DNA from: Viscum album
Lineage: Eukaryota; Streptophyta; Magnoliopsida; Santalales; Viscaceae
Length of the DNA: 64,000 nt
NCBI GenBank assembly: GCA_963277665.1
Contig: OY728157.1
Span: 369,162,067 to 369,226,066 of the forward strand
Reading direction: 5' to 3'
Made by a program: the position numbers and the translations under genes. This document shows, in pieces, positions 50,183-61,394 of this stretch. Each line of letters opens with the position of its first letter. Position 1 is the first letter of the stretch. Below the pieces are notes generated by a model. That model searched no databases and was not told the origin of the DNA. It worked only from the letters and a program-made list of their open reading frames with translations.

Positions 50183-51730
50183 AGAGATATATCGGGCTCA
50201 CCCGCCCTTATTTTATCACGGAACCACCCGTTTTCATAATAATGTCGAAGAACCTCAACATAATCTTATCACATAAAACATGCATAAAGGAAACATAACA
50301 TTCCCACCATTCAATCACAAGATATCAATACATCACATTGATATAAAAACAATATGAAAACCATTTTCGATACCAAGATAAAAGAAAAGTAAAACATGGT
50401 ATTTATTTTTCTTTTAAAAAGAAGGTATGGCTTATAGAGGAAGACGAAATTCAAATAACGGTCACGACGGCGGAGAATTCGTTGTCGCTGACATTACCTT
50501 TTGTCGTTTAGTAAACGCTTCGTATAAAAAAGATTCCTTTTGAATAAACGTAAAAGTCAAAGAGGTTTATAAACCATATAAAAAAAAGGTTGTGTATAAA
50601 ACAAAGTATGCCTCAATGAAAGGAGATTGAGACGAAGTCCCATACCTCATATCCGACTTGACCCGACCGTTCTTTAATCTCCTGAATAATAAACTTGAGT
50701 TAATCTATAATTTCTTAAGAACCTTTTCAAGTTCATTATTCCTTTTATACCATGTTATGAACATCATGTAATCATTTAAGTTAATAATGTTCATTTTGTC
50801 GGTATTTGGTTCTTAAGTCAAAAATAGACTTCTTACACTTACATGTTGTTAATTTGGTCAAAGGTTCGTTATATCCAGAATGATATTAATGATTTGGATA
50901 ACATATATATCATATATATTCATCATATACATGTATTTATAATATTACATCACATTTAGAGGTAAGAAATGAAATGCACCGTTCATGGAGACGGTAAGCC
51001 ATACATACGCATGAACGCTACTTCCATTTCCATTTCGTATTTTCTGGAATGGAATCATAATGATATAATAGTATATTATCATTCCAGTATAATAACATAT
51101 ATAATATCATTAACTTTATCCTTTACACATCCCACATATGGTATTAACGAATCAAATCACTTTCAGGGGGCGGTAGTCCGCACTTCCTAAAATGAAGATA
51201 TCGTGTTTACCCATAATGGAAACCATAAAGGTATGCCCAAAATGAAAAAAACAGAAGCTTAATGAAAATATAAACATATTATATCTCATATATAAAAATA
51301 GTGACATCATAATGGCCACCTTTTAAGGTGTTAAATGAGTATTGAACAATCATCGTTTCGGGAGGCAGAATTTTGCCATCCACGGAAACCGTAAGTTCTT
51401 TAACCATTTGATGTAGTTGTGTGAGAGTGTAGCTCAAATAAATCTTATAACAACATCCTATTATTTTTAATATACTGTTTTTGTTACAAAATAAGTAAAT
51501 AAAAAAAGTTTAGGTGGTTGGAGAAGCAAAATAAAACAAATGCACATGAGAGAATGAATTACCTTTAAAAGTGTAACTCCTTTTGATTTGAGCCTAAAGG
51601 CTTCCTTTGAAAGGATTCTGCCCAACGGGAATCCTCTAGGATGAGGAGAGGAATGTGTAGAGAGTAAATGGGTAGGGTTTGGCCGAGCCAAAGGCTTGAG
51701 GAGTGTGTGAAATGAGGTAGAGGTGGGGGC

Positions 51731-51738
51731 CTTTTATA
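51731..51738 (-). promoter_or_regulatory. TATA box of element VI 3' LTR
   Basis: Minus strand TATAAAAG followed by GCCCCCACCTCTACC. It is about 1.42 kb into the LTR and conserved in the other copy. If active it would transcribe outward into the flanking element IV LTR. Confidence 0.6.
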
Positions 51739-53160
51739 AGAGGAGAGGAGGGGCACTTTTGGAAAGTAAAGAAATATTACTTTATTTGAAAATGTGTTTC
51801 GGTTTTAAAAGGTCCCACATTGATATAATTCGTGGATAAGGTTATAAGGGTTCTAAATCCACTCATCCAATTTGTTTTGGCCATGTGTAGGTTCTATATT
51901 TTTCATTATCTTTCCATTTTATTTAAATCGTTAAATAACGAGGTCATCGCTGCATCATCATTATGTCATAAATAATTTAATTTATTTAAATTCTAAAAAT
52001 TATAAAACAAATAATATGATTTATGAAATCGTTTTATCTTTCCAATTAATATTTATAATCAAAAATCTGATCTTTATAACCCTATGTAAAAATTGTTTTC
52101 GTAAAACATATTATCTTTGTGTCATTTTTACTTTTACATTAAATAAAAAGTTATTTATGTCATTTCCCAACCAAAGTGGATCCATGGGGTCCCCAAGTAG
52201 ACCCATGGATTTTCTTGGTCGACCATGACACAACCAATGAGGTTAGGACATGTTTCAAGCTCATCTCATACTATTAAAACATTATTTTTACCTTAAACTA
52301 CACTAATTACCACTAATCACGATTAAAACTTAATAAGTTACTATTCACCAAAAAATTATTATAATCTCATTGAACCACATTTTACTTCTTAATGACAACC
52401 ATGAATGTCGGATTTTTGAAATTCAAAACACAATGATGGAAAATTTTCATTTAAACGGAAAAATCAGTTTTTATAAGTACCACTTAGTGGTTTCACTATT
52501 CATCAAAAATTGAAGTTTTTCAGAAAATTACCAAAAATTCACCCTAAGCTATATTTGATATTTAAAATTCAAAAATTAAGTCTATTTTACAAAATTAAAA
52601 ACATATAAGTCACATTAATTAATTTAATAATTAATTCCCATGGTCATGACAAATAGCGTGTTTTTATAAAATAATAAGTATCAAAAGATTGACACCAATT
52701 TAAGTCTAATTTCAAAGTGAAATTGATTCCAATGACCACCATTGGATTAAATAGTAAAAATATATTATAATTTCACTTCAAAACCAATTAAAAACATAAT
52801 CTAATTATATAAATAAATTAGATTAAAAAGCTATTTTGATGTAAAATGCAGTATTTTTCACTATTCATTAAAAAAATGAACATTGTCAGAAAAATACCAA
52901 AAATTTACACAAAGTAAATTTTGAAGTCCCAATCATAAAGAATAAGTTTATTTTGAAAAACATAGTTTATAAAATTGTCAAAAGATATATTTAAAAAGTT
53001 TTTTCCATCATAAGGCAGTAAAACAATCTTTTAAGAATATTAGTGTATTTCATGCTTAAGATTGGATTTATTTTCATTTTAAGCCTCTAAAACACTATCT
53101 TAATCATTAATAGACATAGATAAAAATATATATTATTCATTACTTACTTGGGATGTTACA

Positions 53161-53174
53161 TCTTTCCCCCCTTT
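53161..53174 (-). other. Polypurine tract of element VI
   Basis: AAAGGGGGGAAAGA on the minus strand directly abuts the first TG of the 3' LTR. It is a textbook plus-strand primer tract. Confidence 0.9.
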
Positions 53175-53199
53175 AGAAAATTTCATCCCCGCAATTTAT

Positions 53200-53733
53200 T
53201 TACTTATCAAATAAATGGGGGTACTTATCCCTCATTGCATTTTCAGATTCCCATTTTGCCTCTTCCATCATGTGGTTTTTCCACAAAACCTTTACCTGAT
53301 TAATAACCTTATTTCGTAACACTTGCTCCCTGTGGTCAATAATCTTGACCGGTTGTTTCTCATAAGATAGGTTCTCTTCCAGCTGAACTACCTCTGGACT
53401 CAAAACATGATATGGATCTGGCATGTACTTTCTCAACATCGAAACGTGAAAAACATTGTGTACCTGAGATAAACTCGGAGGAAATGCCACTCGGTATGCA
53501 ACTGATCCAACTCTATCCAGAATTTCGTATGGTCCAATGAACCTTGGACTCAACTTTCCTTTCTTACCAAATCTCATCACACTTTTCCAAGGAGAAACCT
53601 TGAGAAAAACATGATCACCTACCTCAAAAGAGAGATCCTTCCTCCGGTTATCCGCATAACTCTTCTGCCTGCTCTGAGTTGTTCTCATGTGTTTCATAAT
53701 CAACTGAACTTTTTCTGCCATCTCTTCTACCAA
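53200..53733 (-). pseudogene. Integrase C-terminal domain with GPY/F module and chromo-like tail (element VI)
   Basis: 177 codons open after an in-frame TAA. The frame starts VEEMAEKVQLIMKHM, continues with YADNRRKDLSFEVGDHVFLKV (SH3-like fold region) and reaches KLSPRFIGPYEILDRVG (GPY/F module, about residues 79-96). VHNVFHVSMLRKY is at about residues 130-145. The end reads VKVLWKNHMMEEAKWESE, then YPHLFDK and a stop, matching the short chromodomain-like tail of Tekay-type chromoviruses. The tail is thought to bind modified histones and guide integration. The upstream stop replaces what is probably a glutamine codon (CAA to TAA). Confidence 0.88.
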
Positions 53734-54552
53734 TTATGGTCCCATCAACTTCCTTTCACCCACTTCATCCCAGAAAGCTGGAGTTCGACACCGCATCCCA
53801 TATAATGCCTGAAATGGTGCCATCTGTATATTGGAATGAAAACTGTTATTATATGAAAACTCAACCAAAGAAAGATGTTGGTCCCAACTTCCCTGATAAT
53901 CCATAGAACAAGATCGTAGCATATCCTCCAATGTCTGAATTGTTCGTTCTGACTTCCCATCTGATTGAGGATGAAAAGCTGTACTAAAATTTAATTCAGT
54001 ACCCAACGACTTCTGAAGGCCTTTCCAAAAGTTAGAAGTAAACCTGGGATCACGATCCGATACAATGGAGAGAGGAACTCCATGTAACCTGACTATCTCT
54101 TTAAGATACAAACGGGAAAGTTGATCAAGAGAGAAAGTATCTCGTATAGCAAGGAAATGAGCAGATTTGGTCAAGCGATCAACAATAACCCAGATTGCAT
54201 TATTACCTCGAGATGTCTTTGGTAATCCAACAACAAATTCCATGGATATATTCTCTCATTTCCACTCTGGCACTGGTAAAGGCTGAAGCATCCCTTTCGG
54301 TAACTGCCGCTCTGCTTTAACCTGGTGACAAGTCAAACACTTCACAGTAAAATCAGCAATATCTCTTTTCATTCCATCCCACCAGTAATACTCCCACAGA
54401 TCTCTATACATCTTAGTACTGCCCGGATGAACTGAAAATGGAGAACTATGAGCTTTACATAACAACTCTCTCTTCAACTTTGAATCACAAGGCAAACACA
54501 ATCTCTTCCCAGATCTCAAAACACAATCATTATCAATGTTGAATTTAGGCAA
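53734..54552 (-). pseudogene. Integrase zinc-binding and catalytic core domains (element VI)
   Basis: Two in-frame segments separated by one stop. Segment 54,256-54,552: HHCC zinc site with H35 and H42 (AHSSPFSVHPG) and C72-x2-C75 (KCLTCH). It ends PVPEWK and TGA, where a tryptophan is expected. Segment 53,734-54,243: catalytic core with D22 (VIVDRLTKSAHF), D63 (IVSDRDPRFTSNFW) and E99 (HPQSDGKSERTIQTLED), so all three DDE residues remain. It would insert the cDNA into the chromosome. The single stop between domains is a G-to-A transition away from an open frame. The same stop occurs at the same place in element I. Confidence 0.9.
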
Positions 54553-54603
54553 CTTACCTTTCTGAACCAGCTCTACCTTTTTCTACAAGTCACTGTCTTG
54601 CTT

Positions 54604-55164
54604 CTATGCTTGCTTGATTCTATCTGATAGAGATGATCTCACTGATACCTGAAACAAAACAGAACGACTTCCTGCACCAACAACTTCTATGCCAAAGTTC
54701 ATCAAATCCTTAACCAAAGGATCACGTTCCAAACGCAACATTGCTAATGAAGCATTACTTTTTCGACTCAAAGCATTAGCCACTTTATTTGCTTTTCCCG
54801 GATGGTAATGAATCGTACAATCATAATCCTTGATTAATTCTATCCATCTTCTTTGTCTCATGTTCAATTCTTTCTGAGTGAATATATACTTTAAACTTTT
54901 GTGATCGGTATATATTTCACACTTTACTCCATAAAAATGATTCCTCCAAATTTTTAAAGCAAAAACAACAGAAGCTAATTCCAAATCATGTGTAGGGTAA
55001 TTTATCTCATGAGTTTTCAACTGTCGTGAAGCATAAGCAATTACCTGATCATTCTGCATTAGGACGCAACCAAGTCCTTTCAATGAAGCATCACTGTAGA
55101 TAACAAACTCACCATTCCTGGAAGGTAGTGCCAAAACTGAAGCATTCACCAATCTTCTTTTCAA
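54604..55164 (-). pseudogene. RNase H of element VI
   Basis: 186 codons open. [16 protein letters not shown] has the first catalytic D (residue 25). [16 protein letters not shown] has the E (62) and [15 protein letters not shown] the second D (87). [16 protein letters not shown] has N at residue 130, where gypsy elements have the fourth acidic residue (ADALSR), a probable inactivating D-to-N change. The frame differs from that of the RT upstream. The protein would remove genomic RNA during reverse transcription. Confidence 0.88.
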
Positions 55165-56291
55165 TTCCTGAAAACAATCATCACATTATTTTGTCCAGAT
55201 AAACATAACACCCTTCTGAGTTAGCTTAGTCATTGGACTAGATAACCGTGAAAAATTTCTAACAAACCTTCGTTAATAGCCCGCCAAACCAAGGAAGCTA
55301 CGAATCTTGGTTACATTTGTGGGTCTTGGCCATTCTTCCACAACTTTTTTTTTGCAGGATCAACAGTTATTCCATCTTTTGAAACAATGTGACCAAGGAA
55401 AGAAATTTGTTGCAACAAAAACTCACATTTTCTGAATTTCCCTTACAATTTCTTTTCTTTTAAGGTTTGCAAAATAACCCTTAAATGTCTTTCATTCTCC
55501 TCTTTACTTTTAGAAAACACCAAAATATCATCAATGAAAACCACCACAAAATTATCCAAGAACTCATGGAAAATTCTTTTCATTAAGTCCATGAATACAG
55601 CTAGTGCATTGGTTAGCCCAAAAGGCATTACTACAAATTCATAGTGGCCATATCTTGTACGGAACGCAGTCATTGGAACATCTTCTTCCTTTAACTTCAG
55701 CTGATGGTACCCCAATCTCAAGTCAATCTTTGAAAAAAATCGAGCTCCCTGGAGCTGATCAAACAAATCATCGATATGAGGAAAAGGATATTTTTTCTTA
55801 ACAGTGATTTTATTCAAGGCTCTATAATCAATGCAATGTCTCATAGAACCATATTTCTTTTTAACAAATAAAACAGGAGCACCCCAAGGTGATGTGCTAG
55901 GTCTAATGAAACCTTTCTCTAATAAATCTTGCAATTTCTCCTTCAACTCTAAAGGTTCAATTTGAGCCATTCGATAAGGGGGTTTTGAAATTGGCTTAGC
56001 ATCAAGAACTAAGTCAACGGTAAACTCAACTTTTCGATCTGGTATTATTCTAGGAAACTCATTAAGAAAAACATCAGGATACCCATTTACCACTGGCACA
56101 TCATTAATCTGAACAGTTCCTTTATTTTCAACAACGTGTGCAAGGTTACATTCATTTTCATCTTATACAAGTTTCTCGGCCTCTTGATATGTTATCAAAA
56201 GTAAGGGTTCATTCTTGTAAACAAACTGAAATTCTTTCTGAAAAGAAACTTCTTTAGCTCTATAGTCAATCTCAGCATGGTAAATAGAGAG
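55165..56291 (-). pseudogene. pol: Reverse transcriptase of element VI
   Basis: The main open part is 55,443-56,099 (218 codons). It contains [20 protein letters not shown] at residues 60-79, [19 protein letters not shown] near 90-107, metal-binding D126 in [31 protein letters not shown] near 147-165, and F-I-D-D at 188-191 with both catalytic aspartates. Upstream (56,104-56,291) the same frame continues toward protease with one extra TAA (near 56,165). After 55,443 the frame reads [20 protein letters not shown] and then shifts at a run of nine A (coding strand, near 55,350). The thumb/connection region to 55,165 is spread over several frames. DNA synthesis is its role; this copy is broken. 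Confidence 0.9.
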
Positions 56292-56545
56292 TCAATCCAT
56301 ACCCAGGATAACATCAAACTCTACTAGAGGTAGAACAATAAGGTTTTCAAGGAGGTTCCTTCCACACATAAGGATAGGAAGATTCTTATAAATTCTTTTT
56401 GCCTCAACATTTCCCCTAGGTGTTTTTACCAAAAGTTCAGGAGTCATTTCTTGAGATGGTATTCCCATTTTACTAGAAAAGGTTTCAGAGATGAAAGAAT
56501 GTGTAGACCCCGAATCAAACAACACACTGGCATAATCTGAAAAAA
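56292..56545 (-). pseudogene. Aspartic protease of element VI
   Basis: The frame reads YASVLFDSGSTHSFIS, with the catalytic D-S-G at 56,508-56,516, and ends VEFDVILGMD followed by TGA in place of the usual tryptophan. It matures the polyprotein. It is in a different frame from gag. The gag frame runs on as VVSGSLFFQ and the protease frame takes over beyond a run of six T near 56,545, so a one-base loss there is likely. A programmed shift is less likely because the gag frame also carries a stop upstream. Confidence 0.85.
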
Positions 56546-56626
56546 CAAACTACCTGATACAACTTCATTTGATGGCCCGACATCTGTTGAAGTAGTTGCA
56601 AAGGATTTCACCACTCCTTTCTGCTT

Positions 56627-57682
56627 TTAGTCTAACTGCTTCCCATCACTCAAACTCTTTGTCGGACACTCATATGCATAGTGACCCACCTCATTGCACT
56701 TATAACATTTCACGAACTGTAAATCGAATTTGGTCTTACCTTCACCTTGATCCTTTTCAGTGCAATCACGAGCCTTATGTCCCATCTTACCACATCAGTA
56801 GCACTTTCCAGAATTCAGAAGACATTCCCCAGCATGCCTTTTGCCACATTTATCACATACTGGAAACTTAGTTCTCTTACCATCAGCCTTTTTTGAAGAA
56901 TTCTTACCTTTCTCCTGCCACCTCGGTCTCTTCTTCTGCTGGTTGTTATAGAACACTTGGTCATCGGCAAACTCCATTTCCACCTTCTCAGCACATCGAA
57001 CAAGCTTTTCATAACTTTTAAACTCACGAGAAGCTAATTCCCTTTGATATTTTGGCTTTAATCCTGAGTAAAAATGATTGAGTTTACTATCAAGGTCTCG
57101 GATAATATTTGGAGCATACCATGCCAATCGAGTGAACCTTTCTTCATAGGCAGCCACCGAGTCTTCCTCTTTCCTCAATTCCAAGAATTGCTTCTCCATC
57201 CTAAGTCGAACATCCTTAGGAAAATACTTCTCAAGAAACATACCTTTGAATTCATCCCAGTCAAGAGCATAAATCTCATCGGCGTCCCTGAAATTTTTAA
57301 CCATCGACCACCACTGATCTGCCTCACCCTCCAAACGGTAAATAGCAAGACTGACCTTTTGATTGTCTGAACACCCCATGACATCAAAAATCTTCTCCAG
57401 TGCTTTAATCCACCCTTCAGCTAGCACAGGGTCAGATGGTCCTCTGAATGATGGTGGATGTCGCCTCATGAAATGTTCCACCACTGACATGTTCCTCTGC
57501 GGTTGGTCTGGATGATCTCGTGTATAGATACCACCGCCATTTATCGCTTGAGTCAACTGCGCCATTACTACAACAAATTGTTCAGTTCCAATTCCGACCA
57601 TTTCTGGATGCTGATTCGGAAGGTTATTTCCTTCTGTATTCCTTCCTAGCACTGCTTCCCTGTTTCCTCTACAGAAAACCAT
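56627..57682 (-). pseudogene. gag: gag of element VI
   Basis: The first in-frame ATG is at 57,682; the frame is open to a TGA at 56,797-56,795 and then to a TAA at 56,629-56,627. Capsid part: NMSVVEHFMRRHPPSFRGPSDP, then YRLEGEADQWWSMV with the invariant QWW, EKYFPKDVRLRMEKQFLEL, and the retrotransposon-gag block RELASREFKSYEKLVRCAE. A basic stretch precedes CDKCGKRHAGEC. The next knuckle, CY, TGA, CGKMGHKARDC, has the stop at its third position. A further knuckle, CYKCNEVGHYAYEC, follows in frame. The protein forms the particle and packages RNA. Apart from the two stops the frame is intact. Confidence 0.9.
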
Positions 57683-57810
57683 TCTGAACAAACATGTCTT
57701 AGATGAAGCAACATGGTAATCTTCAAATGCTATATCACTTCAATTTGACCATAAAAAAAATATTTTTGGATAATCATTCAATAGAATTCTAACTCCTAAG
57801 GTTATCTAAA

Positions 57811-57826
57811 CCGACCTTTGATACCA
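57811..57826 (-). other. Primer-binding site of element VI
   Basis: On the minus strand TGGTATCAAAGGTCGG begins two bases after the 5' LTR. The first eight bases match the initiator tRNA-Met complement TGGTATCAGAGC exactly, and 10 of the first 12 match. Confidence 0.85.
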
Positions 57827-58390
57827 ACTATAAGGCCCCAGCCTTAAACCTTACATAATCATGACTTATTACAAGATTACACATTGAGGATCTTTTCGGG
57901 TTTAGAGTTTTAGAGAATTAGATCAAAAAACTTGCATTACATTCCACATATAAACAAAGTGGTTACATAAAGATAGTATTCTTCATTCCCATCAATGGAA
58001 ACATATTTAAAATAAACATGGATTTTTTCTTGACACTTCCTTGACACTATCATCATATCATGTACCTTTCCCTTGACCTGTGAAAAACATTTCAAAAAAC
58101 TTGGGATGAGCATAAAAAGATCAGTAAGGGATATAAAAATATGGAAAGGAAACATGGGTACATATATACATAAGGATGAGATCATACTTTACCCATAAAA
58201 CATAAGCACTTTAACATACCTCATCAAATCATGAATAAATCATAGAAATCATAAGACATAAAGATAACTTGAGGCATTCATAACATTCTTACGTAGGGAG
58301 TAACCCTCTTGGTTACGTTTGGAATACCCATCACAGTATATTCCCTAAATCTCTTCGTAGAAACCTTAACGTTTCACTCCTTCGTGTTAC

Positions 58391-58402
58391 CCAATGCATT
58401 GG
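58391..58402. promoter_or_regulatory. Palindrome CCAATGCATTGG in element VI 5' LTR
   Basis: Identical to the copy at 50,171 and 562 bp from the LTR end, within what would be the leader of the genomic RNA. Confidence 0.65.
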
Positions 58403-59963
58403 AGAGCTATATCGGGCTCACCCACCCTTCATTTATCATGGAACCACCCATTTTCATAATAATGCCCAAGAACCTCAACATAATCATATCACATAAAACA
58501 TGCATAAAGGAAACAAAACATTCCCACCTTTCAATCACAAGATATCAATACATCACATTGATATAAAAACATTATGAAAACGATTTTTGATACCAAAATA
58601 AAATAAAATTAAAACATGGTATTTATTTTTCTTTTAAAAAGAAGGTATGGCTTGTAGAGGAAGCCGAAACTCAAATAACGGTCACGATGGCGGAGAAGTC
58701 GTTGTCGCCGCATACGTACGACAAAAACATTCCCTTTTGTAGTTTAATAAACGATTCGTATAAAAAGATTCATTTTGAATAAATGTAAAAGTCAAAGGGG
58801 TTTATACACCATATAAAAAAAGGTTGTGTATAAAACAAAGTATGCCTCAATGAAAGGAGATTGAGACGAAGTCCCATACCTCGTATCCGACTTGACCCGA
58901 CCGTTCTTTAATCTCCTGAATAATAAACTTGAGTTAATATCTACTTGATTAAGAACCTTTTAAAGTTCATTATTCCTTTTATACCATGTTATGAACATCA
59001 TTTAATCATTTAAGTTAATAATGTTCATTTTGTCGGTATTTGGTTCTTAAGTTAAAAATAGACTTCTTACACTTACATGTTGTTAATTTGGTCAAAGGTT
59101 CGTTATATCCAGAATGATATTAATGATTTGGATAACATATATATCATGTATATTCATCATATACATGTATTTATAATATTACATCACATTTAGAGGTAAG
59201 AAATGAAATGCATCGTTCATGGAGATGGTAAGCCGTACGTACGCATGAATGCTACTTCCATTTCTATTTCGTATTTTCTGGAATGGAATCATAATGATAT
59301 AAGAGTATATTATAATTCTAGTATAATAACATATATAATATCATTAGCTTTATCCTTTACACATCCCACATATGGTATTAACGAATCAAATCACTTTCAG
59401 GGGCGGTAGTCCGCACTTCTTAAAATGAAGATATCGTGTTTACCCATAATGGAAACCATAAAGGTATGCCCAAAATGAAAAAAATAGAAGCTTAAGGAAA
59501 ACATAAACATATTATATCTCATATATAAAAATAGTGACATCATAATGGCCACCTTTGAAGGTGTTAAATGAGTATTGAACAATCATCGTTTCAGGAGGCA
59601 GAATTTCGCCATCCACGGAAACCGTATGTTCTTTAACCATTTGATGTAGTTGTGTGAGAGTGTAGCTCAAATAAATATTATAACAACATTCTAGTATTTT
59701 GAAGATACTGGTGTTGTTAAAAAATAAGTAAATAAAAAGAGTTTAGGGGGTTGGAGAAGCAAAATAAAACAAATGAACATGAGAGAATGAATTACCTTTA
59801 AAAGTGTAACTCCTTTTGATTTGAGCCTAAAGGATTCCTATGAAAGGATTCTGCCCAAAGGTAATCCTCTAGAATGAGGAGAGGGGTGTGGAGAGAGTAA
59901 ATGGGCAGGGGTTGGCCAAGCCAAAGGCTTGAGGAGTGTGTGAAATGAGGTAGAGGTGGGGGC

Positions 59964-59971
59964 CTTTTATA
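59964..59971 (-). promoter_or_regulatory. TATA box of element VI 5' LTR
   Basis: Minus strand TATAAAAG followed by GCCCCCACC, matching 51,731. It divides the LTR into a U3 of about 1.45 kb and a transcribed R-U5 of about 2.1 kb. About 170 bp downstream, AAAGGTAATTC at 59,791-59,801 could act as a splice donor. Confidence 0.62.
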
Positions 59972-61394
59972 ATAGGAGAGGATGGGCACTTTTAGAAAGT
60001 AAAGAAATATTACTTTATTTGAAAATGTGTTTCGGTTTTAAAATGTCCCACATTGATATAATTCGTGGATAAGGTTATAAGGGTTATAAATACACTCATA
60101 CAATTGGTTTTTTCTATGTGTAGGTTTTATATTTTTCATTATCTTTCCATTTTATTTAAATCGTTAAATAATGAGGTCATCGCTGCATCATCATTATGTC
60201 ATAAATAATTTAATTTATTTAAAGTCTAAAAATTATAAAAAAAATACTATGATGTCGGAAATCTTTTTATCTTTCTAATGACTATTTATAATCAAAAATA
60301 TGATCTTTATAACCCCATGTAAAAATTTTTTTCGTAAAACATATTATGTTTGTGTCATTTTTACTTTTACATTAAATAAAAAGTTATTTATGTCATTTCC
60401 CAACCAAAGTGGATCCATGGGGTCCCCCAGTAGACCCATGCCTTGTCTTGGTCGGCCTTGACACAACCAATGAGGGTAGGACATGTGTCAAGCTCATCTC
60501 ATACTATTAAAATATTATTTTTACCTTAAACTACACTAATTACCACTAATCACGATTAAAACTTAATAAGTTACTATTCACCAAAAAAATTATTATAATC
60601 TCATTGAACCACATTTTACTTCTTAATGACAACCATGTATGTCGGATTTTTGAAATTCAAAACACAATGATGGCAAATTTTCATTTAAACGGAAAAATCA
60701 GTTTTTATAAGTACCACTTAGTGGTTTTACTATTCATCAAAAATTGAAGTTTTTCAGAAAATTACCAAAAATTCACCCTAAGCTATATTTGATATTACAA
60801 ATTCAAAAATTAAGTCTATTTTAAAAAATTCAAAACATATAAGTCACATTAATTAATTTAATAATTAATTCCCGTTGTCATGACAAATAGCGTGTTTTTA
60901 TAAAACAATAATTATCAAAAGATTGACACCAGTTTAAGTCTAATTTCAAAGTGAAATTGATTCCAATGACCACCATTGGATTAAATGGTAAAAATATATT
61001 ATAATTTCACTTCAAACCCAATTCAAAACATAATCTAATTATATAAATAAATTAGATTAAAAAGCTGTTTTGATGTAAAATGCAGTATTTTTCACTATTC
61101 ATTAAAAAAATGAACATTGTCAGAAAAATACCAAAAATTCATACAAAGTAAATTTTGATGTCCCAACCATAAAAAATAAGTTTATTTTGACAAACATAGT
61201 TTATAAAATTGTCAAAAGATAGATTTAAAAAGGTTTTTCCATCATAAGGCAGTAAAACAATCTTTTAAGAATATTAGTGTATTACATGCTTAAGATTGGA
61301 TTTATTTTCATTTTAAGCCTCTAAAACACTATCTTAATCATTAATAGACATATATAAAAATATCTATTATTCATTACTTACTTGGGATGTTAGA

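Larger units (their letters stand above)
49609..53160 (-). repeat. 3' LTR of element VI
   Basis: 3,552 bp. In element orientation it starts TGTAACATCCCAAG and ends GGGGCCTTATA. The end is TA, not CA. It contains a TATA box at 51,731 and the palindrome at 50,171. Frames within it (for example 49,717-49,965, 50,969-51,190) recur in the other LTR and encode nothing recognisable. Confidence 0.92.
49609..61394 (-). mobile_element. Element VI: full-length Tekay/Del-like gypsy retrotransposon
   Basis: 11.8 kb, the best-preserved element. Target duplication ACATT (49,604-49,608 and 61,395-61,399). LTRs are 3,552 and 3,566 bp, primer site 57,811-57,826, purine tract 53,161-53,174. The order is gag-protease-RT-RNase H-integrase-GPY/chromo-like tail, all on the minus strand. 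By eye, 11 substitutions were counted in the first 420 aligned bases of the LTRs (49,611-50,030 against 57,831-58,250), far fewer than in the other elements, so it is the youngest insertion seen. Stops and at least two frameshifts make this copy non-autonomous. Lineage is inferred from chromoviral tail, LTR length and primer site. Confidence 0.93.
57829..61394 (-). repeat. 5' LTR of element VI
   Basis: 3,566 bp, colinear throughout with 49,609-53,160. In element orientation its first bases are TCTAACATCCC where the 3' LTR has TGTAACATCCC, so the terminal TG has mutated. It ends GGGGCCTTATA. Confidence 0.92.

Noticed and set aside
50969..51190. 73-codon plus-strand frame repeated at 59,203-59,409
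   Set aside because: Same reason: LTR sequence, antisense to the element, with different ends in the two copies.
56535..56550. Programmed frameshift between gag and protease in element VI
   Set aside because: The gag frame already has two stops before this point, and a one-base loss in a T run explains the change more simply.
53611..57370. Plus-strand frames of 64-98 codons opposite element VI pol and gag
   Set aside because: Shadows of the minus-strand coding sequence.
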